Shown piece after piece: positions 17,715 to 25,405 of a DNA stretch of 64,000 nucleotides (positions within the stretch are counted from its first letter, which is position 1; every line of letters starts with the position of its first letter). This DNA comes from CAYFKJ01 sp964528595. GTDB taxonomy: Bacteria; Pseudomonadota; Alphaproteobacteria; UBA2966. Location of the stretch: positions 1 to 64,000 of the forward strand of contig CAZGTM010000004.1 of assembly GCA_964528595.1 (NCBI GenBank), written 5' to 3'. The notes under the pieces were generated by a model. The model saw nothing but the letters and a program-made list of their open reading frames with translations. It did no database searches and was not told the DNA's origin. The translations under genes were made by a program, and so were the position numbers.

Positions 17715-17741
17715 TTCCTAGGTTTGAACTAGACCTAGGAA
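17715..17741. promoter_or_regulatory. Palindrome upstream of second usp gene
   Basis: TTCCTAGGT, a 9-nt spacer, then ACCTAGGAA is a perfect 9-bp inverted repeat. It ends 2 bp before the AGGGAGG ribosome site of the downstream usp gene. It could be an operator or a leader hairpin that blocks translation. No comparable perfect repeat precedes the first usp gene. Confidence 0.55.
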
Positions 17742-17756
17742 ATAGGGAGGCCGGTC

Positions 17757-18203
17757 ATGTTGAAAAGCATTCTCGTTCCCGTCGACGGCTCCGAACATGC
17801 CGACAGAGCCTTGCAGCTGGCAGCCGAAATCGCCGCCAAGTTCGACGCCAAATTGGTCCTGGTGCACGCCATCCCCGACACCGAAGTTCCGGAATCGCTG
17901 AAACACTACGCCGAAGCGGAACATATCGAGGGTCCACCCAGCTACATCCGCTACAAGTACGTCGCCGAAGGCATCATGCGCGACGCCAAACGGCACGCCG
18001 ACGAGGCCGGCGCACGCGATGTCGAAACCGCGTTCGGCGACGGTGACCCGGCCAAGACCATCCTTGGCTACGCGACCGATCGCGGCGTCGACATGATCGT
18101 CATGGGCTCACGCGGCCTCTCCAACCTCAAAGGACTCCTGATGGGCAGCGTCTCCCGCAAGGTCTCCGAACTCGCGCCATGCAGCTGCCTGACGGTGAAG
18201 TGA
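17757..18203 (+). CDS. Universal stress protein, UspA family (2)
   Basis: A 148-residue Usp, identical in length to the preceding paralogue and similar throughout (LKSILVPVDGSEHADRA at the N-terminus, MGSRGLSNLKGLLMGSVSRKV near the end). The G-x2-G-x9-G-S ATP motif is intact. The pair clearly arose by tandem duplication. It has a strong AGGGAGG ribosome site directly after the 17715-17741 palindrome, so it may be controlled separately from the first copy. Confidence 0.92.
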   Translation: MLKSILVPVDGSEHADRALQLAAEIAAKFDAKLVLVHAIPDTEVPESLKHYAEAEHIEGPPSYIRYKYVAEGIMRDAKRHADEAGARDVETAFGDGDPAKTILGYATDRGVDMIVMGSRGLSNLKGLLMGSVSRKVSELAPCSCLTVK

Positions 18204-18331
18204 CCTACAAAAAGGCGGAATTTAAACGCTGAATGTTACGTTCCCGTTACAAAAAACCGCTTGATCCGACACAAGCCAGATACGCACCCGTGGTGTCATG
18301 ATGGACGAAATAAATCACGGGACAGGGAACA

Positions 18332-18511
18332 ATGAACAAACGCCAACCTGAACTTCAGACCGTCACTGAAACGAGCGCCGTCAACGACGTCGACACGGCG
18401 CCGGGACATCACGGCGACATCGATGAACTGATTTCCCGCTTTGAACGCGATTTGTCGCGGATCACGCGTCGGCCCGAAAGCCGGGAAGCCGATCCCAAGA
18501 CCACTCATTAG
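18332..18511 (+). CDS. Small hypothetical protein (59 aa)
   Basis: An open frame of 59 codons starting ATGAACAAACGCC with an AGGGA ribosome site 5 bp upstream and ending TAG at 18509-18511. The product is hydrophilic and charged: MNKRQPELQTVTETS at the start, then DIDELISRFERDLSRITRR, probably one amphipathic helix, and a disordered tail. No signal peptide or membrane segment is seen. I do not recognise the family. Codon use and the ribosome site favour a real gene. Confidence 0.5.
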   Translation: MNKRQPELQTVTETSAVNDVDTAPGHHGDIDELISRFERDLSRITRRPESREADPKTTH

Positions 18512-18629
18512 TATTAGCCGACGCCCTCGGAAATCCCTCGTTTTACGCCCAGCCGCCGGTCGCTCTAGGCACTCCGTTTAGCACGCTGTATAAATGCGCC
18601 CACGAGCCCGCCGGCTCGGGGGAGCATTT

Positions 18630-18827
18630 ATGCAATCGCTATTGGGATACCTTGTCGTCGTTGCCCTGGCCGCCACCGCCGGCGTTTTGCTGGTCGGCCT
18701 CATCGGCATGATGCGGGGCGGCGATTTCAACAAGAAATACGGCAACCACATGATGCGCGCCCGCATCATCAGCCAGGCCTCGACGGTGATCCTGCTGCTC
18801 GCCTATTTTGCCGTAAAGAATCCTTGA
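18630..18827 (+). CDS. Twin-transmembrane HIG1-like protein
   Basis: A 65-residue membrane protein with two hydrophobic helices (about residues 4-27 and 46-62) joined by a short polar loop with MMRGGDFNKKYGNHMMRARI. This resembles the HIG1-domain / twin transmembrane proteins that accompany cytochrome oxidase assembly or stability. The ATG at 18630 follows GGGGGAG. The gene lies 12 bp before the cobalamin adenosyltransferase gene, an arrangement I recall in other alphaproteobacteria. Function here is inferred only. Confidence 0.75.
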   Translation: MQSLLGYLVVVALAATAGVLLVGLIGMMRGGDFNKKYGNHMMRARIISQASTVILLLAYFAVKNP

Positions 18828-18839
18828 GGACCCAGCGAC

Positions 18840-19412
18840 ATGGTCAAACTGACGAAAATCTACACCCGCGGCGGCGACGCCGGCGAAACCTCGCTGGGCG
18901 GCGGCGACCGCGTCAAGAAGCACAGTCTGCGGGTCGAAGCCTACGGCACGGTCGACGAGGCCAACGCCTGCGTCGGCCTGGCGCGGCTGCATACCTCGGG
19001 CGAAGCCGGGGCCGACGCCATGCTCAACCGCATCCAGGACGATTTGTTTGACGTCGGCGCCGATCTGGCGACGCCGGGCGAGGATTTTTCGGAGGATTCC
19101 GGCGCGTTACGAGCGACCCAGGCGCAGATCGACCGCTTGGAGACCGAAATCGACCGGATGAATGAAAACCTGGAAGATCTCACGTCCTTCGTCCTGCCGG
19201 GCGGTTCGGCCGCGGCGGCCTACCTGCACCTTGCGCGGACGGTGTCGCGCCGGGCGGAAAGATTGATTACCGCTTTGATGGAGGACGAGCCCGTCAATCC
19301 CCTGGCGCTCAAGTACATGAACCGGGTTTCGGACCATTTCTTCGTCATGAGCCGGGTGCTCAACGACAACGGCAAGGCGGACGTTCTGTGGCGGCCCGGC
19401 GCCAATCGCTAA
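18840..19412 (+). CDS. ATP:cob(I)alamin adenosyltransferase, PduO type
   Basis: A 190-residue PduO-type adenosyltransferase that makes coenzyme B12 from cob(I)alamin and ATP. The ATP-binding N-terminus KIYTRGGDAGETSLGGGDRV, the VEAYGTVDEANACVGLAR segment, and the C-terminal RTVSRRAERLI and YMNRVSDHFFVMSRVLN are all diagnostic. Length is standard. Its cofactor is needed by the nearby ethylmalonyl-CoA mutase and by NrdJ in this window, which explains its place in the cluster. It converges on the tfoX-like gene with a 3-bp gap. Confidence 0.95.
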   Translation: MVKLTKIYTRGGDAGETSLGGGDRVKKHSLRVEAYGTVDEANACVGLARLHTSGEAGADAMLNRIQDDLFDVGADLATPGEDFSEDSGALRATQAQIDRLETEIDRMNENLEDLTSFVLPGGSAAAAYLHLARTVSRRAERLITALMEDEPVNPLALKYMNRVSDHFFVMSRVLNDNGKADVLWRPGANR

Positions 19413-19415
19413 CGA

Positions 19416-19793
19416 TTATTTCTTTTTCGGCTTTTTCTTAGCCTTCTTTTTCGGCTTGGCCTTGTCGGCGGCGACGGCGGCGTCGAGTGAGCCGCGCGCC
19501 CAGGTGAGCATTTCGTCGCCGTCGTCCATCAGATGCTCGGGCGCGCGCCAATGTGATTTCAGGGCGAACTGCTTGTCGCCGCGCATGTAGGTGAAAGGGC
19601 CCGATCCCGCGTCTTCGAATTGTTGGCGGTTGTTGTCGCCGACCTTCATGTAGAAAACGTCGTTGGCCACCAGCCCGATGGTCAGGCCGTCGACGTGCAG
19701 CATCACGCCGCCCATCATGCGCCGGGCGCCAATGGGCCCCAACGGGCTCAGCACGTCCATCAGGTGGTCGACATATTCCTGCGAAACGGCCAC
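19416..19793 (-). CDS. TfoX/Sxy N-terminal domain protein
   Basis: A 125-residue protein with the TfoX N-terminal fold: VDHLMDVLSPLGPIGARRMMGGVMLHVDG, then IGLVANDVFYMKVGDNNRQQFEDAG. The C-terminal TfoX domain found in the competence regulator Sxy is absent. The last 20 or so residues are almost all lysine, alanine and proline (from KAKPKKK to the end), suggesting nucleic-acid contact. Its start overlaps the stop of the upstream cyclase gene at 19793, so the two are translationally linked. Sxy works with the cAMP receptor protein in enterics, a notable but unproven parallel. Confidence 0.85.
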   Translation of the reverse strand: MAVSQEYVDHLMDVLSPLGPIGARRMMGGVMLHVDGLTIGLVANDVFYMKVGDNNRQQFEDAGSGPFTYMRGDKQFALKSHWRAPEHLMDDGDEMLTWARGSLDAAVAADKAKPKKKAKKKPKKK

Positions 19794-21589
19794 TAATCGT
19801 CCCAGGGCCGGGGACCCGCATCGATGCCGGCTTTCTCCAGGCCGTCATAGAGACGGTTTGCCACGTCATGCGTTTTGTAAGGCCAGCGGCCCGCACGGTC
19901 GGCCAGGGAGTATTTCGGCGTGACTTTGAAGGTTTCCGCCCACTCAGCTTTGGCTTCTTCGGGCCGGCCGAGGTGGCCGTATGCGCCCGCCAGGAACACG
20001 TGGCTCGAATCGGTACCGGGATTGCGCTCGATGCGCCGGCGGAATGCATCGGCGGCTTCCTCGTCGCGTCCCAGAGCAAAGTGGGCCTGGCCGAGAACAT
20101 GCAGGTTGAGGTCGGGAAAATGAGGATCGAGCCGCATGGAATCGAGCAGCATTTCGATCGAGCGTTCAGGATTTCCGGCATAGTTCTCGATATTGCCGAG
20201 CATGCGGTGGGCATCCATCGAGTTCGGGTGGAGGCGAAGCATGCTCTCCACGATTTCACGCGCTTCGTCCAGGCGGTTGCGCCAGATGCAGCACACCCCC
20301 TTGGCCATCATCGCCATCGGGTCTTCCGAATTGCACTTGCAAGCCTTGTCGGCCCAATATTCCGCCCGGTCAATGGCGACGTTGTGGTCGTCACCGAATT
20401 GGTTGGCGTACTCGGTGATGTAGCTCATCGCCATGCCGCCCATGGCCGTGGCGTAGTCGGGATCGTCCTCCAATCCCTTGGCAATCAGTTCGCGGGCTTC
20501 CTGGGTGGATTCTACCGTGGCCCGCATGATGAGGTCGCGGGCGCGCAGCAGCATATCGTAGGCCGCCACGTTGTCCGTGGCGCGATGGCTCATGCGCTTT
20601 TCTTCATCGGCGGTGATCTTGGGCTTGAGCGCCGAGATGATCTCCGCCGTCACCTCGTCCTGCACAGCGAAGATGTCATCAAGATCGCGGTCGAAGCGGT
20701 CGGCCCAGAGGTGGCCGCCGGTGGTGCCGTCGATCAGCTGGGCGTTGACGCGGACCCGGTTGCCGGCTTTGCGTACGCTGCCCTCCAGCGCCCATCGGAC
20801 GCCCAGCTCGCGGCAGACGTCGGGGACGTTGACCGCCTGGCCTTTGTAGGTGAAGACCGAGTTGCGCGCGATCACCAGCAGGCCCGAGAATTTCGAGAGA
20901 TCCGTGATCAGATCCTCGGTAATGCCGTCGGCGAAATATTCCTGTTCGGGGTCACCGGACATATTGTCGAACGGCAGGACGGCGATGGAGGGCTTGCCGT
21001 CTTCCGCCGGCGGGGAGACGTCGACCACGCCGACCACCGGAGCGGCATCGGTTTCGGCATCCGCGCCGCGCACCAGGAACACCCGGACCGGCTCGGCGAT
21101 ATTCTTGAGCTCGTGCTCGCCCTTGGGCTCGCAGTTGAAGACGGGCTTGGACCGGATCTGCTCATGGACCGAGCCCGAGACATAGACGCTGCCCGGTTCC
21201 GCCAAGGCCTCGATGCGGGCGGCGATATTGACGCCATCGCCATAGATATCCTCGTCGTCCGACATGATGTCGCCGAGGTTGACGCCCATGCGGAAACCGA
21301 TGCGTTTATCCGCCGGCACTTCGGCCGCGCCGGCCGAGATGCCGGCCTGCATGGCCAGCGCACAGCTCACGGCGTCCATGGCGCTGGCGAACTCGGCGAG
21401 GAAGCCGTCGCCGGTATGCTTGACGATGCGTCCCTTGTGCTGCTCGACCAGAGGATCGATGACGTTGCGCCGGTGCGCCCACCACTGGCCCATGGTGGAC
21501 TCCTCGTCCGTCCCCATGTGGCGCGAATAATCCGCCACATCGGCCGCCAAGACCGCAGCCAGCCTGCGTTCAATCGTGGTGTCGCTCAT
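19793..21589 (-). CDS. Class III adenylate cyclase with TolB-like and TPR domains (A)
   Basis: A 598-residue protein. Residues 1-170 form a class III nucleotidyl cyclase domain with both metal aspartates (D17 in LAADVADYS, D61 in HTGDGF), the adenine-selecting K57 and D114, and transition-state N121 and R125 (DIYGDGVNIAAR). All residues needed for cAMP synthesis are present. A linker leads to a TolB/FlgO-like segment (about 200-330: AVLPFDNMSGDPEQEYFADG) and then TPR repeats to the end. No membrane helix or signal peptide is seen, so it is probably cytoplasmic. It overlaps tfoX by one base and follows paralogue B by 47 bp. Confidence 0.92.
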   Translation of the reverse strand: MSDTTIERRLAAVLAADVADYSRHMGTDEESTMGQWWAHRRNVIDPLVEQHKGRIVKHTGDGFLAEFASAMDAVSCALAMQAGISAGAAEVPADKRIGFRMGVNLGDIMSDDEDIYGDGVNIAARIEALAEPGSVYVSGSVHEQIRSKPVFNCEPKGEHELKNIAEPVRVFLVRGADAETDAAPVVGVVDVSPPAEDGKPSIAVLPFDNMSGDPEQEYFADGITEDLITDLSKFSGLLVIARNSVFTYKGQAVNVPDVCRELGVRWALEGSVRKAGNRVRVNAQLIDGTTGGHLWADRFDRDLDDIFAVQDEVTAEIISALKPKITADEEKRMSHRATDNVAAYDMLLRARDLIMRATVESTQEARELIAKGLEDDPDYATAMGGMAMSYITEYANQFGDDHNVAIDRAEYWADKACKCNSEDPMAMMAKGVCCIWRNRLDEAREIVESMLRLHPNSMDAHRMLGNIENYAGNPERSIEMLLDSMRLDPHFPDLNLHVLGQAHFALGRDEEAADAFRRRIERNPGTDSSHVFLAGAYGHLGRPEEAKAEWAETFKVTPKYSLADRAGRWPYKTHDVANRLYDGLEKAGIDAGPRPWDD

Positions 21590-21636
21590 GGTGTCCCTGC
21601 CCGCATGTCCGCCAGTCTAACAGATTGGCGGTCCGC

Positions 21637-23427
21637 TCAAGAGGGTATCTGGTGATCGATGGCCGCCTTCTCAAGGCCTTCGACGATATACTTCGGCACC
21701 GTGTCGTCCTTGTATGGCCAGGTGGCAATACGCTCGGCCAACGAGTAGCCGGGATTGACGCGGAAAATCTCCGCCCACTCGGCCTGGGCCTCTGTATTCC
21801 GGCCCTGGTGGCCGTACATCGACGCCAGATAAAGATGGCTTGTGTCGGTCGCCGGATTGCGCTCGATTCGCTGCTTAAGCACCTTTTCCGCCTTTGCGAA
21901 GTCGCCCGCCATAAACAACGCTTGGCCGAGTATCTGAAGGACGATGTCGGGGCTGTAGGGATCGACCCGAATGGCGGCTTCAGCGCCTTTGACGGCCTCC
22001 TCGTATTTGCCTTCGTAGTGTTCGATGTTGGCCAAAAGCGACAAGCCGGCGGGGTTGTTGGGTTCTTTCGCGATCAACTTCCAACCGAAATTACGAGCGT
22101 CGTCGGGGCGGCGCTGGAACATGCGGAGAATGCCCAACGCCAAAAGCGCATTGACGTCCCCCGGATCGGCGGCGTAAGCGCGATCGGCACTTGAAACCGC
22201 GTTGTCCCAAGCGAGCGACTTGTCATCCGACCACTGGTTGGTGAACAGGCTCAACTGGGTGATGGCATGACAACCGAGCGCCGGTGCGAAATCGGGATTC
22301 TCCTCGATCAGCGCTTCCAACATGGCGGCCGATTCCTTGATGCTTTGCGGGGCCGAGTGCCACATCTTTTCCCGCGCCCGCAGGAAGGCGTCATAGACCC
22401 CCATGTCCGTCGTCGGCCTGGCGACGGCCGCCGCGACATCCTCGCGCGACACCTTCAGCTTCAGGGCATCGACGATCTCCGCCGTGACCTCGTCCTGCAC
22501 GGCAAAGATGTCATCGAGATCGCGGTCGAAGCGCTCGGCCCAGAGATGTCCCCCGGTGCCGCCGTCAATCAGCTGGGCATTGACCCGGATGCGGTTGCCG
22601 GCCTTGCGCACGCTGCCCTCCAGGGCCCAGCGCACGCCCAGTTCGCGGCAGACGTCGGGGACGTTGACCGACTGACCCTTGTAGGTGAAGACCGAATTGC
22701 GGGCGATAACCAGCAAGCCCGAGATCTTGGAAAGATCGGTGATGAGGTCTTCCGTCATGCCGTCGGCGAAGTATTCCTGCTCCGGATCACCCGACATGTT
22801 GTCGAACGGCAGGACGGCAAGGGACGGTTTGTCATCCTCCGGCTCGGCGGGTGCGGCTTCTTCCGAAACGCTCTCTTCGAGCGGCGCGGTCTCCGCCACC
22901 GCCGGCAGGACCTCAAACACCCGGACGGGTTCGGCGATATTCTTGAGTTCGTGTTCACCCTTCGACGTACAGGCGAACGCCGGCTTGGATCGGATCTGCT
23001 CATAGACCGAACCGGAAACAAAAACGCAGCCGGGTTCTGCCAAAGCCTCGATACGGGCGGCGATGTTGACGCCGTCGCCGTAGATGTCTTCGTCGTCGGA
23101 CATGATATCGCCGAGATTGACGCCCATGCGGAAGCCGATACGTTTGTCCGCCGGCACCTCCGCCGCCCCTTCCGCGATGCCCGCCTGCATGGCGAGGGCG
23201 CAGTTGACGGCATCCATGGCCGAAGCGAATTCGGCGAGGAAACCGTCGCCGGTGTGCTTGACGATGCGGCCGCGGAATTCGACTACCTGGGGATCGATCA
23301 CGTTGCGGCGGTGCATCCACCACTGGTCCATGGTGGACTCCTCGTCCGCGCCCATATGCCTGGAATAATCGGCCACGTCGGCCGCCAATATGGCCGCCAG
23401 CCGCCGTTCGATTTTCGCATCCGCCAT
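21637..23427 (-). CDS. Class III adenylate cyclase with TolB-like and TPR domains (B)
   Basis: A 596-residue paralogue of the next gene downstream, with the same order: cyclase domain (residues 1-170, all metal, K, D, N and R positions conserved), acidic linker, TolB/FlgO-like segment, and C-terminal TPRs. The first 330 residues are nearly superimposable on copy A, while the TPR half is much more divergent (for example ALKLKVSREDVAAAVARP against ALKPKITADEEKRMSHRA). That pattern suggests a common output with different sensing partners. The ATG at 23425-23427 is preferred over one seven codons upstream because it begins the conserved region. Confidence 0.92.
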   Translation of the reverse strand: MADAKIERRLAAILAADVADYSRHMGADEESTMDQWWMHRRNVIDPQVVEFRGRIVKHTGDGFLAEFASAMDAVNCALAMQAGIAEGAAEVPADKRIGFRMGVNLGDIMSDDEDIYGDGVNIAARIEALAEPGCVFVSGSVYEQIRSKPAFACTSKGEHELKNIAEPVRVFEVLPAVAETAPLEESVSEEAAPAEPEDDKPSLAVLPFDNMSGDPEQEYFADGMTEDLITDLSKISGLLVIARNSVFTYKGQSVNVPDVCRELGVRWALEGSVRKAGNRIRVNAQLIDGGTGGHLWAERFDRDLDDIFAVQDEVTAEIVDALKLKVSREDVAAAVARPTTDMGVYDAFLRAREKMWHSAPQSIKESAAMLEALIEENPDFAPALGCHAITQLSLFTNQWSDDKSLAWDNAVSSADRAYAADPGDVNALLALGILRMFQRRPDDARNFGWKLIAKEPNNPAGLSLLANIEHYEGKYEEAVKGAEAAIRVDPYSPDIVLQILGQALFMAGDFAKAEKVLKQRIERNPATDTSHLYLASMYGHQGRNTEAQAEWAEIFRVNPGYSLAERIATWPYKDDTVPKYIVEGLEKAAIDHQIPS

Positions 23428-23547
23428 TGTTCGCCCTGTCCGGCGCAATTATTACCGTAAACCTTACTCTACACGGCAATTTGGGAATAACCACCCGCCA
23501 TCTCAAGACCCGTGAAACGCCGTCTATCCGGGCCCGATTCGCGCTCA

Positions 23548-23576
23548 TTGACAGCCCCCGGACCCGGCAATATGCT
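23548..23576 (+). promoter_or_regulatory. Sigma-70-type promoter of etfBA
   Basis: TTGACA (23548-23553) and TATGCT (23571-23576) are separated by 17 bp. Transcription would start near 23583 and give a leader of about 108 nt before etfB. It is the best promoter match in the 263-bp gap between cyclase B and etfB; I see no coding sequence in that gap. Confidence 0.65.
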
Positions 23577-23690
23577 GCACTGCGAAATAAGCAGCCGGAC
23601 CCCCCGGCGTATGACCCCCCGTGACAGCCTGTTCCACTGAGACTAGCCCGCCACGACAGGGGTTCTTTTGGCCTTTGGAGTTAGAGACGA

Positions 23691-24440
23691 ATGAAGGTAC
23701 TGGTCGCGGTCAAGCGGGTTATTGACTACAACGTCAAGGTCCGCGTGAAGGCCGACAACACGGGCGTCGAGACGGCAAACGTCAAGATGTCGATGAACCC
23801 TTTTGATGAAATTGGTGTCGAGGAAGCCATCCGCCTGAAAGAGGCCGGCACGGTCGAGGAGATCGTCGCCGTATCGATGGGCCCGCAACAGTGTCAGGAG
23901 ACCATCCGCACGGCGCTGGCGATGGGCGCCGATCGCGGCATCCTGGTCAAGACCGACGACGAACTTCAGCCCCTGGCCGTCGCCAAGCTGTTGAAAGCCG
24001 TGGTCGACGCCGAAAGCCCCGATCTGGTGATCCTGGGCAAGCAGGCCATCGATGACGATGCCAACCAGACCGGCCAGATGCTGGCGGCGCTCTTGGGCTG
24101 GCCGCAGGGTACCTTCGCCTCGAACCTCGAACTGGTCGACGGCAAGGCGAACATCACGCGCGAGGTCGACGGCGGCCTTGAAAACGTGACGATCAATTCG
24201 CCCTGCGTGATAACGACCGACCTGCGCCTCAACGAGCCGCGCTACGCCAGCCTGCCGAACATCATGAAGGCCAAGAAAAAGCCGATCGACGAGAAGACGC
24301 CCGAGGAACTCGGCGCCGATATCGCCCCGCGCCTCACGACACTGAAAGTCGAAGACCCGCCGAGCCGGGCCGCCGGTGTCGTGGTGGAGGATGTCGCCCA
24401 ACTGGTCGACAAGTTGCGTAACGAAGCAGGGGTAATCTGA
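23691..24440 (+). CDS. etfB: Electron transfer flavoprotein, beta subunit
   Basis: A 249-residue ETF beta subunit, the AMP-binding half of the heterodimer that carries electrons from acyl-CoA dehydrogenases to ETF:quinone oxidoreductase. It begins MKVLVAVKRVIDYNVKVRV and has the family signature ETANVKMSMNPFDEIGVEEA and VILGKQAIDDDANQTGQM, with the recognition-loop region LRLNEPRYASLPNIMKAKKK. The GGAG ribosome site is 11 bp upstream. Its stop overlaps the etfA start (ATGA), so the subunits are coupled. Confidence 0.97.
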   Translation: MKVLVAVKRVIDYNVKVRVKADNTGVETANVKMSMNPFDEIGVEEAIRLKEAGTVEEIVAVSMGPQQCQETIRTALAMGADRGILVKTDDELQPLAVAKLLKAVVDAESPDLVILGKQAIDDDANQTGQMLAALLGWPQGTFASNLELVDGKANITREVDGGLENVTINSPCVITTDLRLNEPRYASLPNIMKAKKKPIDEKTPEELGADIAPRLTTLKVEDPPSRAAGVVVEDVAQLVDKLRNEAGVI

Positions 24441-25384
24441 TGACCGTACTCGTCATTGCCGAACACGATAACGCCGATCTCAAGGATGCGACGTTAAACA
24501 CCATTACCGCCGCCAAGGCGATGGGTGGCGACATTCATGTCCTGGTGGCGGGCGCGGGCTGCGCCGGCGTCGCCGATGCGGCGGCCAAGATCGACGGGGT
24601 GGCCAAGGCCCTGCTGGCCGACGACGGCATTTATGAACACCACCTTGCGGAACCGATGGCCGACCTGATCGTCGGCCTGGCCGAAGGCTACGACGCCGTC
24701 ATGGCGCCCGCGACCACCAGCGCCAAGAACATCATGCCGCGCGTCGCCGCGCTGATGGACGTGGCGCAGATCTCGGAAATCACCGAGGTCGTTTCGGCCG
24801 ATACCTTCGTACGCCCGATCTACGCCGGCAACGCCATGGCGACGGTGCAAAGCAGCGATGCGAAGAAGATCATCACCGTCCGCGGCACGGCCTTCGAAAA
24901 GGCCGAAGCGGAGGGCGGTTCGGGTTCAGTTGAAGCCGTCGGTGCCGCCGGCGATCCCGGCATTTCGAGCTTCGTCAGCCGGGAGCTGTCGAAGTCCGAA
25001 CGGCCCGAACTGACTTCGGCGCGCGTCGTCATTTCCGGCGGCCGCGGCATGCAATCGGGTGAAAACTTTCCCATGCTGGAACGCATCGCCGACAAGCTCG
25101 GCGCCGCCGTCGGCGCCAGCCGCGCTGCGGTGGACGCAGGCTTCGTGCCCAACGACTATCAAGTTGGCCAGACCGGCAAGATCGTCGCACCCGAACTCTA
25201 TGTCGCCGTCGGCATCTCCGGCGCTATCCAGCATTTGGCAGGCATGAAGGACAGCAAGGTCATCGTCGCCATCAACAAGGACGAGGAAGCACCGATCTTC
25301 CAGGTCGCCGACTACGGTTTGGTCGCCGACCTTTTTAAAGCCGTGCCGGAGCTCGAGGAAGAGCTCGCCAAGGCCGGCCTCTAG
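24440..25384 (+). CDS. etfA: Electron transfer flavoprotein, alpha subunit
   Basis: A 314-residue ETF alpha subunit. The C-terminal FAD domain is clear: VVISGGRGMQSGENF, LGAAVGASRAAVDAGFVPN, then QVGQTGKIVAPELYVAVGIS and GAIQHLAGMKDSKVIVAINKD. The start overlaps etfB by one base. Together with EtfB it most likely takes electrons from methylsuccinyl-CoA dehydrogenase and other acyl-CoA dehydrogenases. The next gene, a 3-hydroxyacyl-CoA dehydrogenase, starts 21 bp downstream in the same transcript. Confidence 0.97.
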   Translation: MTVLVIAEHDNADLKDATLNTITAAKAMGGDIHVLVAGAGCAGVADAAAKIDGVAKALLADDGIYEHHLAEPMADLIVGLAEGYDAVMAPATTSAKNIMPRVAALMDVAQISEITEVVSADTFVRPIYAGNAMATVQSSDAKKIITVRGTAFEKAEAEGGSGSVEAVGAAGDPGISSFVSRELSKSERPELTSARVVISGGRGMQSGENFPMLERIADKLGAAVGASRAAVDAGFVPNDYQVGQTGKIVAPELYVAVGISGAIQHLAGMKDSKVIVAINKDEEAPIFQVADYGLVADLFKAVPELEEELAKAGL

Positions 25385-25405
25385 GCGGGATTTGAGGAAA
25401 CCAAT

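Noticed and set aside
18603..18618. CGAGCC-N4-GGCTCG hairpin before the twin-TM gene
   Set aside because: A 6-bp GC stem in high-GC DNA near a ribosome site is likely by chance; no other support.
19868..21655. 595-codon plus-strand open frame opposite cyclase A
   Set aside because: It is a shadow of the high-GC cyclase gene, with no family features, and the minus-strand protein has all catalytic residues.
22267..23460. 397-codon plus-strand open frame opposite cyclase B
   Set aside because: Same reason: antisense to an intact cyclase and no recognisable domain.
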